NCBI GenBank assembly: GCA_900766195.1
Contig: CAAFUN010000164.1
Span: forward strand, 1-22,827
From: an uncultured Bacteroides sp.
Lineage (GTDB): Bacteria; Bacteroidota; Bacteroidia; Bacteroidales; Bacteroidaceae
DNA length: 22,827 bases
Reading direction: 5' to 3'
Part shown: positions 8,008 to 15,361 of the stretch, one piece after another
Position numbering within the stretch: position 1 is the first letter of the stretch
Layout of the letters: the number at the start of each line of letters is the position of its first letter
Notes under the pieces: model-generated
What the model was told of the DNA's origin: nothing
The model's database searches: none
Seen by the model: the letters and a program-made list of their open reading frames with translations, nothing else
Translations under genes and position numbers: made by a program

Positions 8008-9051
8008 ATGGATGACAATAAGAAAAAAATATCGTTTATTATTAATCCTATTTCCGGCACTCAGAGCAAGGATTCCATGCTTCATTTGTTGGACCAAACT
8101 CTTGACTCAACAATTTTTGAGAAGGAATTGCTTTATACTGAATATGCCGGTCAAGCTGTAAAAATAGCTGAAGACAAGGCAAAAGAGGGAGTATATGCCG
8201 TTGTTGCTATAGGAGGAGATGGTACAATTAACGAAATAGGCCGTTCTTTGGTGCATACTGATACAGCATTAGGAATTATCCCTTCCGGTTCGGGCAATGG
8301 ATTAGCGAGGCATCTTCAAATTCCATTAGATGTTCAGAAAGCTATTGAAATAATCAATAAAGGTGTTATAGATATTATTGATTACGGAAAAATTAATGAT
8401 GTTCTTTTCTTTTGTACATGCGGAGTAGGTTTTGATGCTTTTGTTAGTCTTAAATTCTCGCAAGCAGGCAAAAGAGGACCGCTTACTTATCTTGAGAAAA
8501 CTTTATCGGAAAGTTTAAAATACCAACCGGAAACTTATGAGATAGAGACAGAAGACGGTACTCAGAAATATAAAGCTTTTCTTATAGCATGTGGCAATGC
8601 TTCGCAATATGGGAATAATGCCTATATTACTCCGCAAGCTACATTGACAGATGGACTGCTGGATGTAACCATTCTGGAGCCATTTACTGTGTTGGATGTA
8701 CCGACGCTTGCCTTCCAACTTTTTAATAAGACAATAGATCAAAATAGCCGCATAAAGACCTTTCGTTGCAAAAAGTTGTGCATACATCGCTCCAAGCCGG
8801 GAGTAGTTCATTTTGATGGCGACCCCATGATGATGGGTAAGGATGTTCACGTAGATATTGTTACGAAAGGACTTAAAGTTATAGTTCCGCCTGACGTGAA
8901 GAAAGATTCTTCTAATGTGTTGCAACGTGCTCAAGAATACATCAATGGCTTGAAGCATCTCAATGATATTATCGTGGATGATATTGCTCAAAGAAATAGG
9001 ATGATTTTTGATAAGGGGAAGGAGCAGATTAAGAAACTGACGAAAATGTAA
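8008..9051 (+). CDS. Diacylglycerol-kinase-fold lipid kinase (YegS/DgkB/sphingosine-kinase family)
   Basis: A 347-residue soluble or membrane-peripheral kinase with the DAGK catalytic fold. The nucleotide-binding motifs are NPISG (13-17), GGDGTINE (69-76) and PSGSGNGLARH (92-102). The C-terminal half has the family's acidic motifs DGLLDVTILEP and FDGDPMMMG. Such enzymes phosphorylate diacylglycerol, phosphatidylglycerol or sphingoid bases and ceramide using ATP, and the substrate cannot be fixed from motifs. After the expected fold end (about residue 300), a charged tail from LQRAQEYINGLKHLND onward looks helical and may mediate membrane or protein contact. The neighbour on the other strand is serine palmitoyltransferase, so a sphingolipid substrate is an inference worth testing. 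aspS follows 26 nt downstream, probably in the same transcript. Confidence 0.88.
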   Translation: MDDNKKKISFIINPISGTQSKDSMLHLLDQTLDSTIFEKELLYTEYAGQAVKIAEDKAKEGVYAVVAIGGDGTINEIGRSLVHTDTALGIIPSGSGNGLARHLQIPLDVQKAIEIINKGVIDIIDYGKINDVLFFCTCGVGFDAFVSLKFSQAGKRGPLTYLEKTLSESLKYQPETYEIETEDGTQKYKAFLIACGNASQYGNNAYITPQATLTDGLLDVTILEPFTVLDVPTLAFQLFNKTIDQNSRIKTFRCKKLCIHRSKPGVVHFDGDPMMMGKDVHVDIVTKGLKVIVPPDVKKDSSNVLQRAQEYINGLKHLNDIIVDDIAQRNRMIFDKGKEQIKKLTKM

Positions 9052-9077
9052 TTTATCTAATAAAATAGAAAAAGAAA

Positions 9078-10838
9078 ATGTTTAGAACGCACACTTGCGG
9101 AGAGCTTAGACTTTCCGATGTAAATAAGCAAGTAACGCTGGCCGGTTGGGTACAGCGTAGCCGTAAGATGGGAGGAATGACTTTTATAGATCTTCGCGAT
9201 CGTTATGGCATTACTCAATTGGCTTTTAATGAAGAGGTGGATGCTGCACTATGTGAGTCAGCAAATCGTTTGGGACGTGAATTTGTCGTTCAGGTTACTG
9301 GCACTGTAAACGAACGCTTTAGCAAGAACTCTAATTTGCCGACTGGTGAAGTTGAGATTATTGTTTCTGAACTTAACGTGCTGAATACTTCACTTACGCC
9401 TCCTTTTACTATAGAGGACAATACGGATGGTGGAGATGATATCCGTATGAAATACCGCTATCTTGATTTGCGTCGAAATGCAGTACGCTCTAATCTGGAA
9501 CTTCGTCATAAAATGACTATTGAAGTACGCAAGTATCTTGACGAGCAAGGCTTTCTTGAGGTGGAAACCCCTGTGCTGATCGGTTCTACTCCCGAAGGTG
9601 CACGCGATTTTGTGGTGCCTTCACGTATGAATACAGGTCAGTTCTATGCATTGCCTCAGTCGCCGCAAACGCTGAAGCAATTGCTTATGGTTTCCGGATT
9701 CGACCGCTATTTCCAGATTGCCAAGTGTTTTCGCGATGAGGACTTACGTGCCGATCGTCAGCCGGAATTTACACAGATTGACTGTGAGATGAGCTTTGTT
9801 GAGCAGGAGGATATAATCACTACTTTTGAAGGAATGGCTAAGCATTTGTTCAAGAGCATTCGCGGTGTTGAGTTGACAGATGCTTTCCAGCGGATGTCAT
9901 GGAATGAAGCGATGAAATATTATGGTAGTGACAAACCTGATCTTCGTTTCGGAATGAAATTTGTCGAATTGATGGATTTACTCAAAGGCCATGGGTTCTC
10001 TGTATTTGATGATGCTGCTTATATAGGTGGTATATGTGCAGAAGGTGCAGCCCATTATACTCGCAAGCAATTGGACGGGTTGACAGACTTTGTTAAGAAA
10101 CCGCAAATTGGAGCTAAAGGACTGGTATATGCACGTGTTGAAGCTGATGGCAGTGTAAAGTCAAGTGTAGACAAATTCTATACACAAGAAGTGTTGCAAC
10201 AGCTTAAGGCTGTATTTGGTGCAAAGGAAGGTGATTTAATATTGATCCTTAGTGGAGATGATGTTATGAAAACCCGTAAGCAACTTTGCGAACTTCGTTT
10301 AGAGATGGGTAATCAGCTTGGTTTGCGCGACAAGAACAAATTTGCTTGTTTATGGGTGATAGACTTCCCTTTGTTTGAATGGAGTGAAGAAGAAGGACGT
10401 CTGATGGCTATGCACCATCCATTTACTTCGCCTAAGCCCGAAGATATTCCTTTGCTTGACACCGATCCGGCAGCAGTACGGGCTAATGCTTACGATATGG
10501 TAATCAATGGTGTTGAAGTAGGAGGTGGGTCTATCCGTATTCATGATCCCAAACTGCAAGCAAGAATGTTCGAAATATTAGGGTTTACTCCTGAGAAGGC
10601 GCAGGCACAGTTTGGCTTTCTTATGAACGCCTTTAAATATGGTGCTCCCCCTCATGGAGGTTTGGCTTATGGTCTTGACCGTTGGGTGTCACTGTTTGCC
10701 GGATTGGACAGCATCCGTGATTGTATTGCATTCCCTAAGAATAACAGTGGACGCGATGTAATGCTTGATGCACCTTCTCAGCTGGATCAATCGCAATTAG
10801 ATGAGCTAAGTCTTGTAGTTGCTGTAAAAGAAAAATAG
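9078..10838 (+). CDS. aspS: Aspartyl-tRNA synthetase (bacterial type)
   Basis: A class II synthetase charging tRNA-Asp. Its 586 residues match the bacterial type, with an N-terminal OB-fold anticodon-binding domain (1 to about 110; GWVQRSRKMGG and FIDLRDRYGITQL are typical), the catalytic core, and the bacterial GAD insertion (about 290-420). Motif 2 is FRDEDLRADRQPEFTQID (from about 218) and motif 3 is GGLAYGLDRWVSLFAG (from about 527). ENDERF-type family features GSTPEGARDF and LPQSPQTLKQLLM are also visible. Start: ATG 26 nt after the lipid kinase stop, with AGAAAAAGAAA before it. A strong terminator follows at 10860-10893. Whether this AspRS also acylates tRNA-Asn cannot be judged here. 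Confidence 0.97.
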   Translation: MFRTHTCGELRLSDVNKQVTLAGWVQRSRKMGGMTFIDLRDRYGITQLAFNEEVDAALCESANRLGREFVVQVTGTVNERFSKNSNLPTGEVEIIVSELNVLNTSLTPPFTIEDNTDGGDDIRMKYRYLDLRRNAVRSNLELRHKMTIEVRKYLDEQGFLEVETPVLIGSTPEGARDFVVPSRMNTGQFYALPQSPQTLKQLLMVSGFDRYFQIAKCFRDEDLRADRQPEFTQIDCEMSFVEQEDIITTFEGMAKHLFKSIRGVELTDAFQRMSWNEAMKYYGSDKPDLRFGMKFVELMDLLKGHGFSVFDDAAYIGGICAEGAAHYTRKQLDGLTDFVKKPQIGAKGLVYARVEADGSVKSSVDKFYTQEVLQQLKAVFGAKEGDLILILSGDDVMKTRKQLCELRLEMGNQLGLRDKNKFACLWVIDFPLFEWSEEEGRLMAMHHPFTSPKPEDIPLLDTDPAAVRANAYDMVINGVEVGGGSIRIHDPKLQARMFEILGFTPEKAQAQFGFLMNAFKYGAPPHGGLAYGLDRWVSLFAGLDSIRDCIAFPKNNSGRDVMLDAPSQLDQSQLDELSLVVAVKEK

Positions 10839-10859
10839 AATAGCTTCTGATAAAACAAT

Positions 10860-10893
10860 AAAAAGGGATATTTCTTGAGAAATATCCCTTTTT
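10860..10893. terminator. Bidirectional terminator between aspS and the carbamoylputrescine amidase gene
   Basis: A perfect 15-bp stem pairs AAAAAGGGATATTTC (10860-10874) with its complement at 10879-10893, with a TTGA loop. A-rich and T-rich arms let it work on both strands, which suits the convergent genes either side. Confidence 0.92.
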
Positions 10894-10937
10894 ATATGGC
10901 TTATGAGCTTATTCTTGACACTAATTGAATGATACCA

Positions 10938-11822
10938 TTAATCCAAGAACCTCTTAACTATTCCTTCGTAGGCATCAATGCGACGATCTCGCAAGAAAGG
11001 CCACCAACGGCGTACATTCTCCGAACGTTCCAAGTCTATTTCAGTGATTAATATTTCCGGATTCTCGTTGCCTGCTTGTACCAAAAACTCTCCTTGCGGA
11101 CCTGCTACAAAACTGTTTCCCCAAAACCGGATGCCATTGGTCTGTCCCGAAGGATCGGGCTCATGACCTACACGATTGACCGAAATTACCGGTAATCCAT
11201 TAGCTACAGCATGACCCCGTTGTGAAATAATCCATGCATTGAGCTGACGGGATTTCTCTTCATCGGTGTCGGAACTTTCCCATCCTATAGCAGTGGGGTA
11301 TACCAAAAGTTCAGCACCTTTCAATGCCATCAAGCGCGCTGCTTCGGGATACCACTGATCCCAGCATACTAATAGCCCAATTTTGCCTATAGACGTTTGG
11401 ATAGGTTCAAAACCCAAATCGCCCGGAGTGAAGTAGAACTTTTCGTAATAAGCCGGATCATCTGGTATGTGCATTTTACGATATTTACCGGCAATGCTTC
11501 CATCGGTGTCAAATACTACAGCAGTATTGTGATATAACCCTGGTGCACGCTTTTCAAAAAGTGAGGTGACTAGTACGATATGGAGTTTTGCTGCCAATTC
11601 CGAATAAAACAGGGTGGAAGGTCCCGGAATTGTTTCGGCAAGATCAAACAGATCGGTGTTTTCCGTTTGACAGAAATATAAGGAGTTGTGAAGTTCCTGA
11701 AGTACCACCAGTTGCGCACCCTGTGAAGCACAATTACTGATACTCTCTGATAATCGCTCCATATTGAGCCGGATATCAGCAGTATTCTTTTGTTGTACAA
11801 GTCCAACTTTTATCTTTCTCAT
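10938..11822 (-). CDS. aguB: N-carbamoylputrescine amidase (nitrilase superfamily)
   Basis: A 294-residue carbon-nitrogen hydrolase. The catalytic triad is Glu43 (VVLQELHNSLYF), Lys116 (GKYRKMHIPDDPAYYEKFYF) and Cys153 (LLVCWDQWYPEAAR). The length and the ELHNSLYF and DPAYYEKFYF segments are typical of AguB, which hydrolyses N-carbamoylputrescine to putrescine, CO2 and ammonia. Agmatine deiminase, the preceding step, is encoded 36 nt upstream on the same strand, which strongly supports this substrate over other nitrilase-family activities. It is the last gene of a three-gene minus-strand set and ends at the bidirectional terminator shared with aspS. Confidence 0.93.
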   Translation of the reverse strand: MRKIKVGLVQQKNTADIRLNMERLSESISNCASQGAQLVVLQELHNSLYFCQTENTDLFDLAETIPGPSTLFYSELAAKLHIVLVTSLFEKRAPGLYHNTAVVFDTDGSIAGKYRKMHIPDDPAYYEKFYFTPGDLGFEPIQTSIGKIGLLVCWDQWYPEAARLMALKGAELLVYPTAIGWESSDTDEEKSRQLNAWIISQRGHAVANGLPVISVNRVGHEPDPSGQTNGIRFWGNSFVAGPQGEFLVQAGNENPEILITEIDLERSENVRRWWPFLRDRRIDAYEGIVKRFLD

Positions 11823-11858
11823 ATCGTTTCGTTCTGTTTTTATAATTATAACATACCT

Positions 11859-12974
11859 TTATTTTAATACACCCGCAGGATATTGCATTGTTACACAGTG
11901 TAGTGATCCGTGCTGTCTGATCAGTGCCCGGCAATCAATGCCTACAATTTCATGCTTCGGGAATGCTTGCTGTAGCACTTCTTTGGCACGAGCATCATTC
12001 TCCGGTTGATTGTACGTAGGATAAAGCACCACTTCATTCATAATTAAAAAGTTGGCGTAGGTAGCCGGTAGTCTTTCACCCCCTTCTTCTATTTTGTCAG
12101 CCATAGGCAAGGCAAATAACCGATACGGAGTACCCTTTGATGTACGGAATGTTTTGATCTGTTCCTCCATCTGTTTCAGTGCTTCATAATGTTCATCCTC
12201 CATATTTGTACACTGTACATAAGCTATGCTATCTGGCGAACAAAAACGCGCTAAAGTGTCAATGTGGCTATCGGTATCGTCACCTGACAGATAGCCGTGA
12301 TCCAACCAGAAGATATAATCGGCATGAAAGGTAGAACGAAGATATTCTTCTATTTCTACTTTATTCATCTGACCATTGCGGTTGGGAGATAATAAACACT
12401 CTGAAGTTGTTAGCAAAGTACCCATGCCATCACTTTCAATAGAGCCACCTTCTAGTACAAACCCTAAACGGTTGGTGTAACGACCATGCAGTGATCCTGC
12501 TTCAACAGCCTTGCGAGTAATAAGATTATCTTTGTTTGCCGCAAATTTAAGTCCCCATCCATTGAATTTGAAATCGAGTAGGGCAGGTCCATCCTCGCTC
12601 AACATCGTCATAGCTCCATGATCACGTGCCCAAGTATCATTCGTTTCACATTCCAGAAAACGCACATTATTCATATTTACTCTGGCAGCTATCTGTTTCT
12701 CCACCTCTTTGGGTTCTGGAGTTACAATCAGCAATAGCTCACGTTTTGCTATTTCATAAGCAATGTTCGTAAAGCATTCTTGTACCTCTTTCAGCATGTG
12801 AGCCCAATCAGTTCCTGCATGAGGCCATGTTAACTGTACGCCGCTTTGAGTGGACCATTCCGCAGGTAAATACGCTTTACGCACTTCTATTTGTTCAGAT
12901 ACTGTTAAACCAAAATTAAGTTGCAAATCTGTTTCGGAGCCGCCTGCACGCGGAAGTCCAACAAGTATTCCCAT
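11859..12974 (-). CDS. aguA: Agmatine deiminase (peptidyl-arginine deiminase family)
   Basis: This cytoplasmic guanidine-modifying enzyme converts agmatine to N-carbamoylputrescine and ammonia. Visible motifs are YLPAEWSTQSGVQLTWPH near the N terminus, NDTWARDHGAMT with the substrate-binding Asp, FVLEGGSIESDGMGT, DDTDSHIDTLARF with the catalytic His, and GSLHCVTMQYPAG with the nucleophile Cys360. Length is 371 residues. The first 30 or so residues (MGILVGLPRAGGSETDLQLN and on) precede the usual family start and look unrelated to it. The only alternative start near the expected place is a GTG at 12884. I keep the ATG because no RBS favours the GTG. The gene is flanked by aguB and the DUF2148 gene at 36- and 41-nt spacing, so an operon is likely. 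Confidence 0.93.
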   Translation of the reverse strand: MGILVGLPRAGGSETDLQLNFGLTVSEQIEVRKAYLPAEWSTQSGVQLTWPHAGTDWAHMLKEVQECFTNIAYEIAKRELLLIVTPEPKEVEKQIAARVNMNNVRFLECETNDTWARDHGAMTMLSEDGPALLDFKFNGWGLKFAANKDNLITRKAVEAGSLHGRYTNRLGFVLEGGSIESDGMGTLLTTSECLLSPNRNGQMNKVEIEEYLRSTFHADYIFWLDHGYLSGDDTDSHIDTLARFCSPDSIAYVQCTNMEDEHYEALKQMEEQIKTFRTSKGTPYRLFALPMADKIEEGGERLPATYANFLIMNEVVLYPTYNQPENDARAKEVLQQAFPKHEIVGIDCRALIRQHGSLHCVTMQYPAGVLK

Positions 12975-13015
12975 AAATTATTATAATCTATCAAGTTTAT
13001 ATTTGGTGTACTCTT

Positions 13016-13567
13016 CTATTGAGCATTATTTGTATTTTCTTCTTTCCGTTTACGATCGAAAAAAGGATTTTTAGATGATGCACTAACCGGAATGGCATAT
13101 ACATTTTTACAGTCACCAAGCCACTCCAATTCTTGGGCTGCTATTCCTGCCGAAAACATCACGCGAGTATCCACACGCAAATCAGCAGCTGTAGCGCATG
13201 CAGATCCTATAGCTATGCCCACATCCACAATGTTCAAGGCACAAGGCACTCCTGAGGGGCGGTCTACACAGGTAGGCGATCCACAATGTCCACAATTCAG
13301 TGACTGTGCTTTTTCATGCGTACCAATAATGATTACACACTCTGATTGTAGAATGTTGTCTGCATCACGGAGAAAGAATTTCATGCCATTTTCTTCTGCC
13401 ATAGCCACCATCTTTTCAGCTAATCGCTTCAAATCTTCGCCGGTAACCATGCCTATTTCAATAATATCAATTCCTTTTCCTTTGGGTGCTGTGCGGGCAG
13501 CAGTCATCATTTGCCTTGCCACTTCCAAAACATGTTCGTGACGGCAAGCTCGTTCATTTTGTATCAT
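13016..13567 (-). CDS. DUF2148 ferredoxin-like iron-sulfur protein
   Basis: A 183-residue protein of the DUF2148/'ferredoxin domain-containing' family, of unknown biochemical role. The middle carries a cysteine cluster C92-x2-C95-x4-C100-x8-C109 in CGHCGSPTCVDRPSGVPC, then C124 in GSACATAADLRVD, enough to bind an iron-sulfur cluster. C8, C77 and C153 are further cysteines. The N-terminal half is helical with no membrane segment, and the C-terminal tail (DRKRKEENTNNAQ) is charged and probably disordered. It is first in the minus-strand set ahead of aguA and aguB, with 41 nt to aguA. A direct role in polyamine synthesis is not implied by the family, so cotranscription may only be positional. 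Confidence 0.8.
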   Translation of the reverse strand: MIQNERACRHEHVLEVARQMMTAARTAPKGKGIDIIEIGMVTGEDLKRLAEKMVAMAEENGMKFFLRDADNILQSECVIIIGTHEKAQSLNCGHCGSPTCVDRPSGVPCALNIVDVGIAIGSACATAADLRVDTRVMFSAGIAAQELEWLGDCKNVYAIPVSASSKNPFFDRKRKEENTNNAQ

Positions 13568-13594
13568 AAATCTGCACTTTTATCAAAGACTGCA

Positions 13595-13602
13595 CAAATG
13601 TA
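13595..13602 (-). promoter_or_regulatory. -7 box of the DUF2148-aguA-aguB set
   Basis: On the minus strand TACATTTG matches TAnnTTTG, 27 nt upstream of the DUF2148 start codon. No clear -33 box is present. Confidence 0.45.
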
Positions 13603-14020
13603 CAGAGAATTCTTTGTTCTTTGATGACAGATTAATAAAAAACAAGATTTCTATACATAGTACTTACTAGGATAAAATATATAATTTGTAAATAGTTTTG
13701 TGTATCATCTGCTTTTTTAAATAATGAGCTAAAGAAAGTGTAACTCCTTTCATTTTCATGCTATCAACTCATAAAGTATAATATCTATAAGGAGGAGCGC
13801 TTGAGTTAAAGAATGTTAGTATGCTGGTTTTGGGGTATATGGAAAGGCTGTTATAGATACTTTGTTTCTATATTTGCAAAAAGATGTAAATTTAGCAAAT
13901 GCAAAGACCAGCTAAGTCATTGCTAAATGATTTTTCTTGTTTTATCTAAAATAATGATATTCATATTGTTATTTCTGTTTTATGTAAGAAAAATATGACG
14001 TTTCTCTATAACACATTAAG
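13603..14020. other. Long intergenic region with inverted repeats upstream of the bioB leader ORF
   Basis: About 420 nt of AT-rich sequence without a credible gene. It has two plus-strand -7 box matches (13693-13700 TAGTTTTG; 13869-13876 TATATTTG) and several complementary pairs: AACTCA 13766-13771 with TGAGTT 13802-13807; TATCTATAA 13782-13790 with TTATAGATA 13851-13859; GCTGGT 13823-13828 with ACCAGC 13907-13912; and ATTTAGCAA 13890-13898 with TTGCTAAAT 13920-13928. It matches no riboswitch class I recognise, and there is no cobalamin box or TPP motif. Confidence 0.55.
13869..13876 (+). promoter_or_regulatory. Candidate -7 box for the bioB leader
   Basis: TATATTTG matches TAnnTTTG, 144 nt before the 114-codon ORF. 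A second match, TAGTTTTG at 13693-13700, would give a longer leader covering all the inverted repeats. Sequence alone cannot choose between them. Confidence 0.4.
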
Positions 14021-14365
14021 ATGAAAAGACAAAGCACATATAAAATATATCGAATTTCTTTCAAAAGATGGAGGCGGACATCATGGGCTGTGTTTGCATC
14101 ACTCAAAATAGTAGTGCACAATTGTTGTACAAGACTTGCTTCGTTCAAAGACTCATTATTGAAACAACAGGGAGCTAACAAATCAGAATTAGTAAGCCTA
14201 TTATTAAATCTTGATACCAGTTTTGAATCAGAAGATGTAGGAGTCTTTTGGGAGGAAGAACAATTCTTTTTGAAATATGCATTGTTAAGAATTGTACCTG
14301 TTAATGCAATGAAAGAGGTTTCTATGAGGACTTCTTTCCAATTATTATATATCCCTATCGGCTAA
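14021..14365 (+). CDS. Uncharacterised 114-aa ORF immediately upstream of bioB
   Basis: I do not recognise this as a named family. The first 50 residues are strongly basic and hydrophobic (ISFKRWRRTSWAVFASLKI, then VVHNCCTRLASFKDSLLKQQG). From memory this resembles a recurring R-W-x-R-x-x-[YW]-A-x-F-x-S-L motif in short Bacteroidota ORFs next to TonB-receptor loci, but I cannot verify that. The second half contains an acidic block (LDTSFESEDVGVFWEEEQFF). No cleavable signal peptide or complete membrane span is evident. Codon use looks ordinary. The start is an ATG with no Shine-Dalgarno. Its last codons and TAA form the left arm of an intrinsic terminator, and bioB begins 39 nt after the stop, so it may be a leader ORF rather than an independent protein gene. 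Confidence 0.5.
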   Translation: MKRQSTYKIYRISFKRWRRTSWAVFASLKIVVHNCCTRLASFKDSLLKQQGANKSELVSLLLNLDTSFESEDVGVFWEEEQFFLKYALLRIVPVNAMKEVSMRTSFQLLYIPIG

Positions 14366-14389
14366 TTATAAAATGTCGGTAGGGATTTT
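14349..14389 (+). terminator. Intrinsic terminator overlapping the ORF stop, just before bioB
   Basis: A 12-bp stem pairs ATCCCTATCGGC (14349-14360) with GTCGGTAGGGAT (14373-14384), with two G-U pairs and a 12-nt loop. Six T's follow (14384-14389). The left arm includes the last coding triplets of the 114-aa ORF. A shorter competing pairing is possible between TAGGG (14378-14382) and CCCTA (14393-14397), which would break the terminator. The bioB ATG begins at 14405. Confidence 0.8.
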
Positions 14390-14404
14390 TTATACCCTAA
14401 TTAT

Positions 14405-15349
14405 ATGAAAAGAAAGATTATTGATGGATATAGGTTGAACTATATCGAGGCAGTTAAAATGCAGAATGAATATTCTGATTTAGAATTGTTTACTCTTGCC
14501 AATGACTTGAGAGAACATTTCCAAGAGAAAAGGTTGTCAACCTGTATGATTATGAATGCAAAATCGGGACGCTGCTCCGAAGATTGTAAATGGTGTGCAC
14601 AGTCCAAATTCCATAATACTGGAATATCTGTTTATCCTTTGGTAGAATATGATGATGCTCTAACAGAAGCGCAGCATGCAACATCAGTCGGAGTAGAGAT
14701 GTTTGGGCTCGTAGCCAGTGGCAGGCGTTCATCGCAGCGTGAGATTAATCAACTTACAGCTATATATCAAAAACTGAACGACGCAACTTCTAATCTTAAA
14801 TTTTGTGCTTCATTAGGATTACTTACAAAAAACGATTTGCAGAAACTTTACCAAGCAGGAGTAAGGCGTTATCATTGTAATATAGAGACTGCTCCTTCAT
14901 ATTTCAACAAACTATGCACAACTCACACCATTGAAGAGAAAGTTGCTACAATAAAGGCTGCTCAGGAAGTTGGTATGACCATCTGTTCCGGGGGTATCAT
15001 TGGGATGGGAGAGACAATGGAACAACGAATTGAGATGGCTGTTTTTTTGCAATCACTAAAAGTAGACTCTATTCCTATCAATTTGCTGCAACCAATTCCA
15101 AAGACGCCATTAGAAGATGCTTCTTCTTTAAGTGACAGTGAAATATTGAGGACTTTTGCTATTTTCCGGATTATTAATCCGCAAGCCGATATTCGCTTTG
15201 CCGGTGGGCGGATACGCATTAAACATATACAAAAACAGGCACTCAGCAGTGGTGTCAGTGGTGCTATACTTGGAGATATGCTGACCACTATTGGCTCTAC
15301 AGTAAGAGAAGATTTAAAGTTGTTTGAAGAATTAGGTTATAGAATTTAG
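14405..15349 (+). CDS. bioB: Biotin synthase (radical SAM), variant cysteine pattern
   Basis: BioB inserts sulfur into dethiobiotin to make biotin. The 314-residue protein has the radical SAM CX3CX2C motif GRCSEDCKWCAQS (C57, C61, C64), AETAP-like CNIETAP, CSGGIIGMGET (C194) and IRFAGGRI. The second-cluster region differs from E. coli BioB: the FCMGAAW cysteine segment is replaced by EMFGLVASGRR (98-108), the YNHNLDT histidine is Cys158 (YHCNIET), and there is an extra Cys171. Candidate auxiliary-cluster ligands are C134, C158, C171 and C194. The start could also be Met19. A terminator lies 15 nt upstream, and a TonB receptor gene follows after 12 nt in a likely two-gene operon. No other bio gene is in the window. 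Confidence 0.93.
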   Translation: MKRKIIDGYRLNYIEAVKMQNEYSDLELFTLANDLREHFQEKRLSTCMIMNAKSGRCSEDCKWCAQSKFHNTGISVYPLVEYDDALTEAQHATSVGVEMFGLVASGRRSSQREINQLTAIYQKLNDATSNLKFCASLGLLTKNDLQKLYQAGVRRYHCNIETAPSYFNKLCTTHTIEEKVATIKAAQEVGMTICSGGIIGMGETMEQRIEMAVFLQSLKVDSIPINLLQPIPKTPLEDASSLSDSEILRTFAIFRIINPQADIRFAGGRIRIKHIQKQALSSGVSGAILGDMLTTIGSTVREDLKLFEELGYRI

Positions 15350-15361
15350 ACATTTGATAAG

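Noticed and set aside
8515..8991. 158-aa minus-strand ORF inside the lipid kinase gene
   Set aside because: It is antisense to conserved kinase motifs and has no recognisable domain.
13092..13541. 149-aa plus-strand ORF opposite the DUF2148 gene
   Set aside because: The minus strand carries the coherent cysteine-cluster protein. The plus frame is its complement and has no domain.
13890..13928. BirA operator palindrome upstream of bioB
   Set aside because: The 9-bp inverted repeat ATTTAGCAA/TTGCTAAAT has the wrong half-site orientation and a 21-nt spacer, unlike the usual TTGTnAACC-N14-16-GGTTnACAA pattern.
13969..14181. 70-aa minus-strand ORF overlapping the bioB leader ORF
   Set aside because: It has no RBS or promoter and no family resemblance. 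The plus-strand ORF fits the operon direction better.
13603..14404. Cobalamin riboswitch before the BtuB-like receptor
   Set aside because: No B12-box-like sequence is present in the leader.
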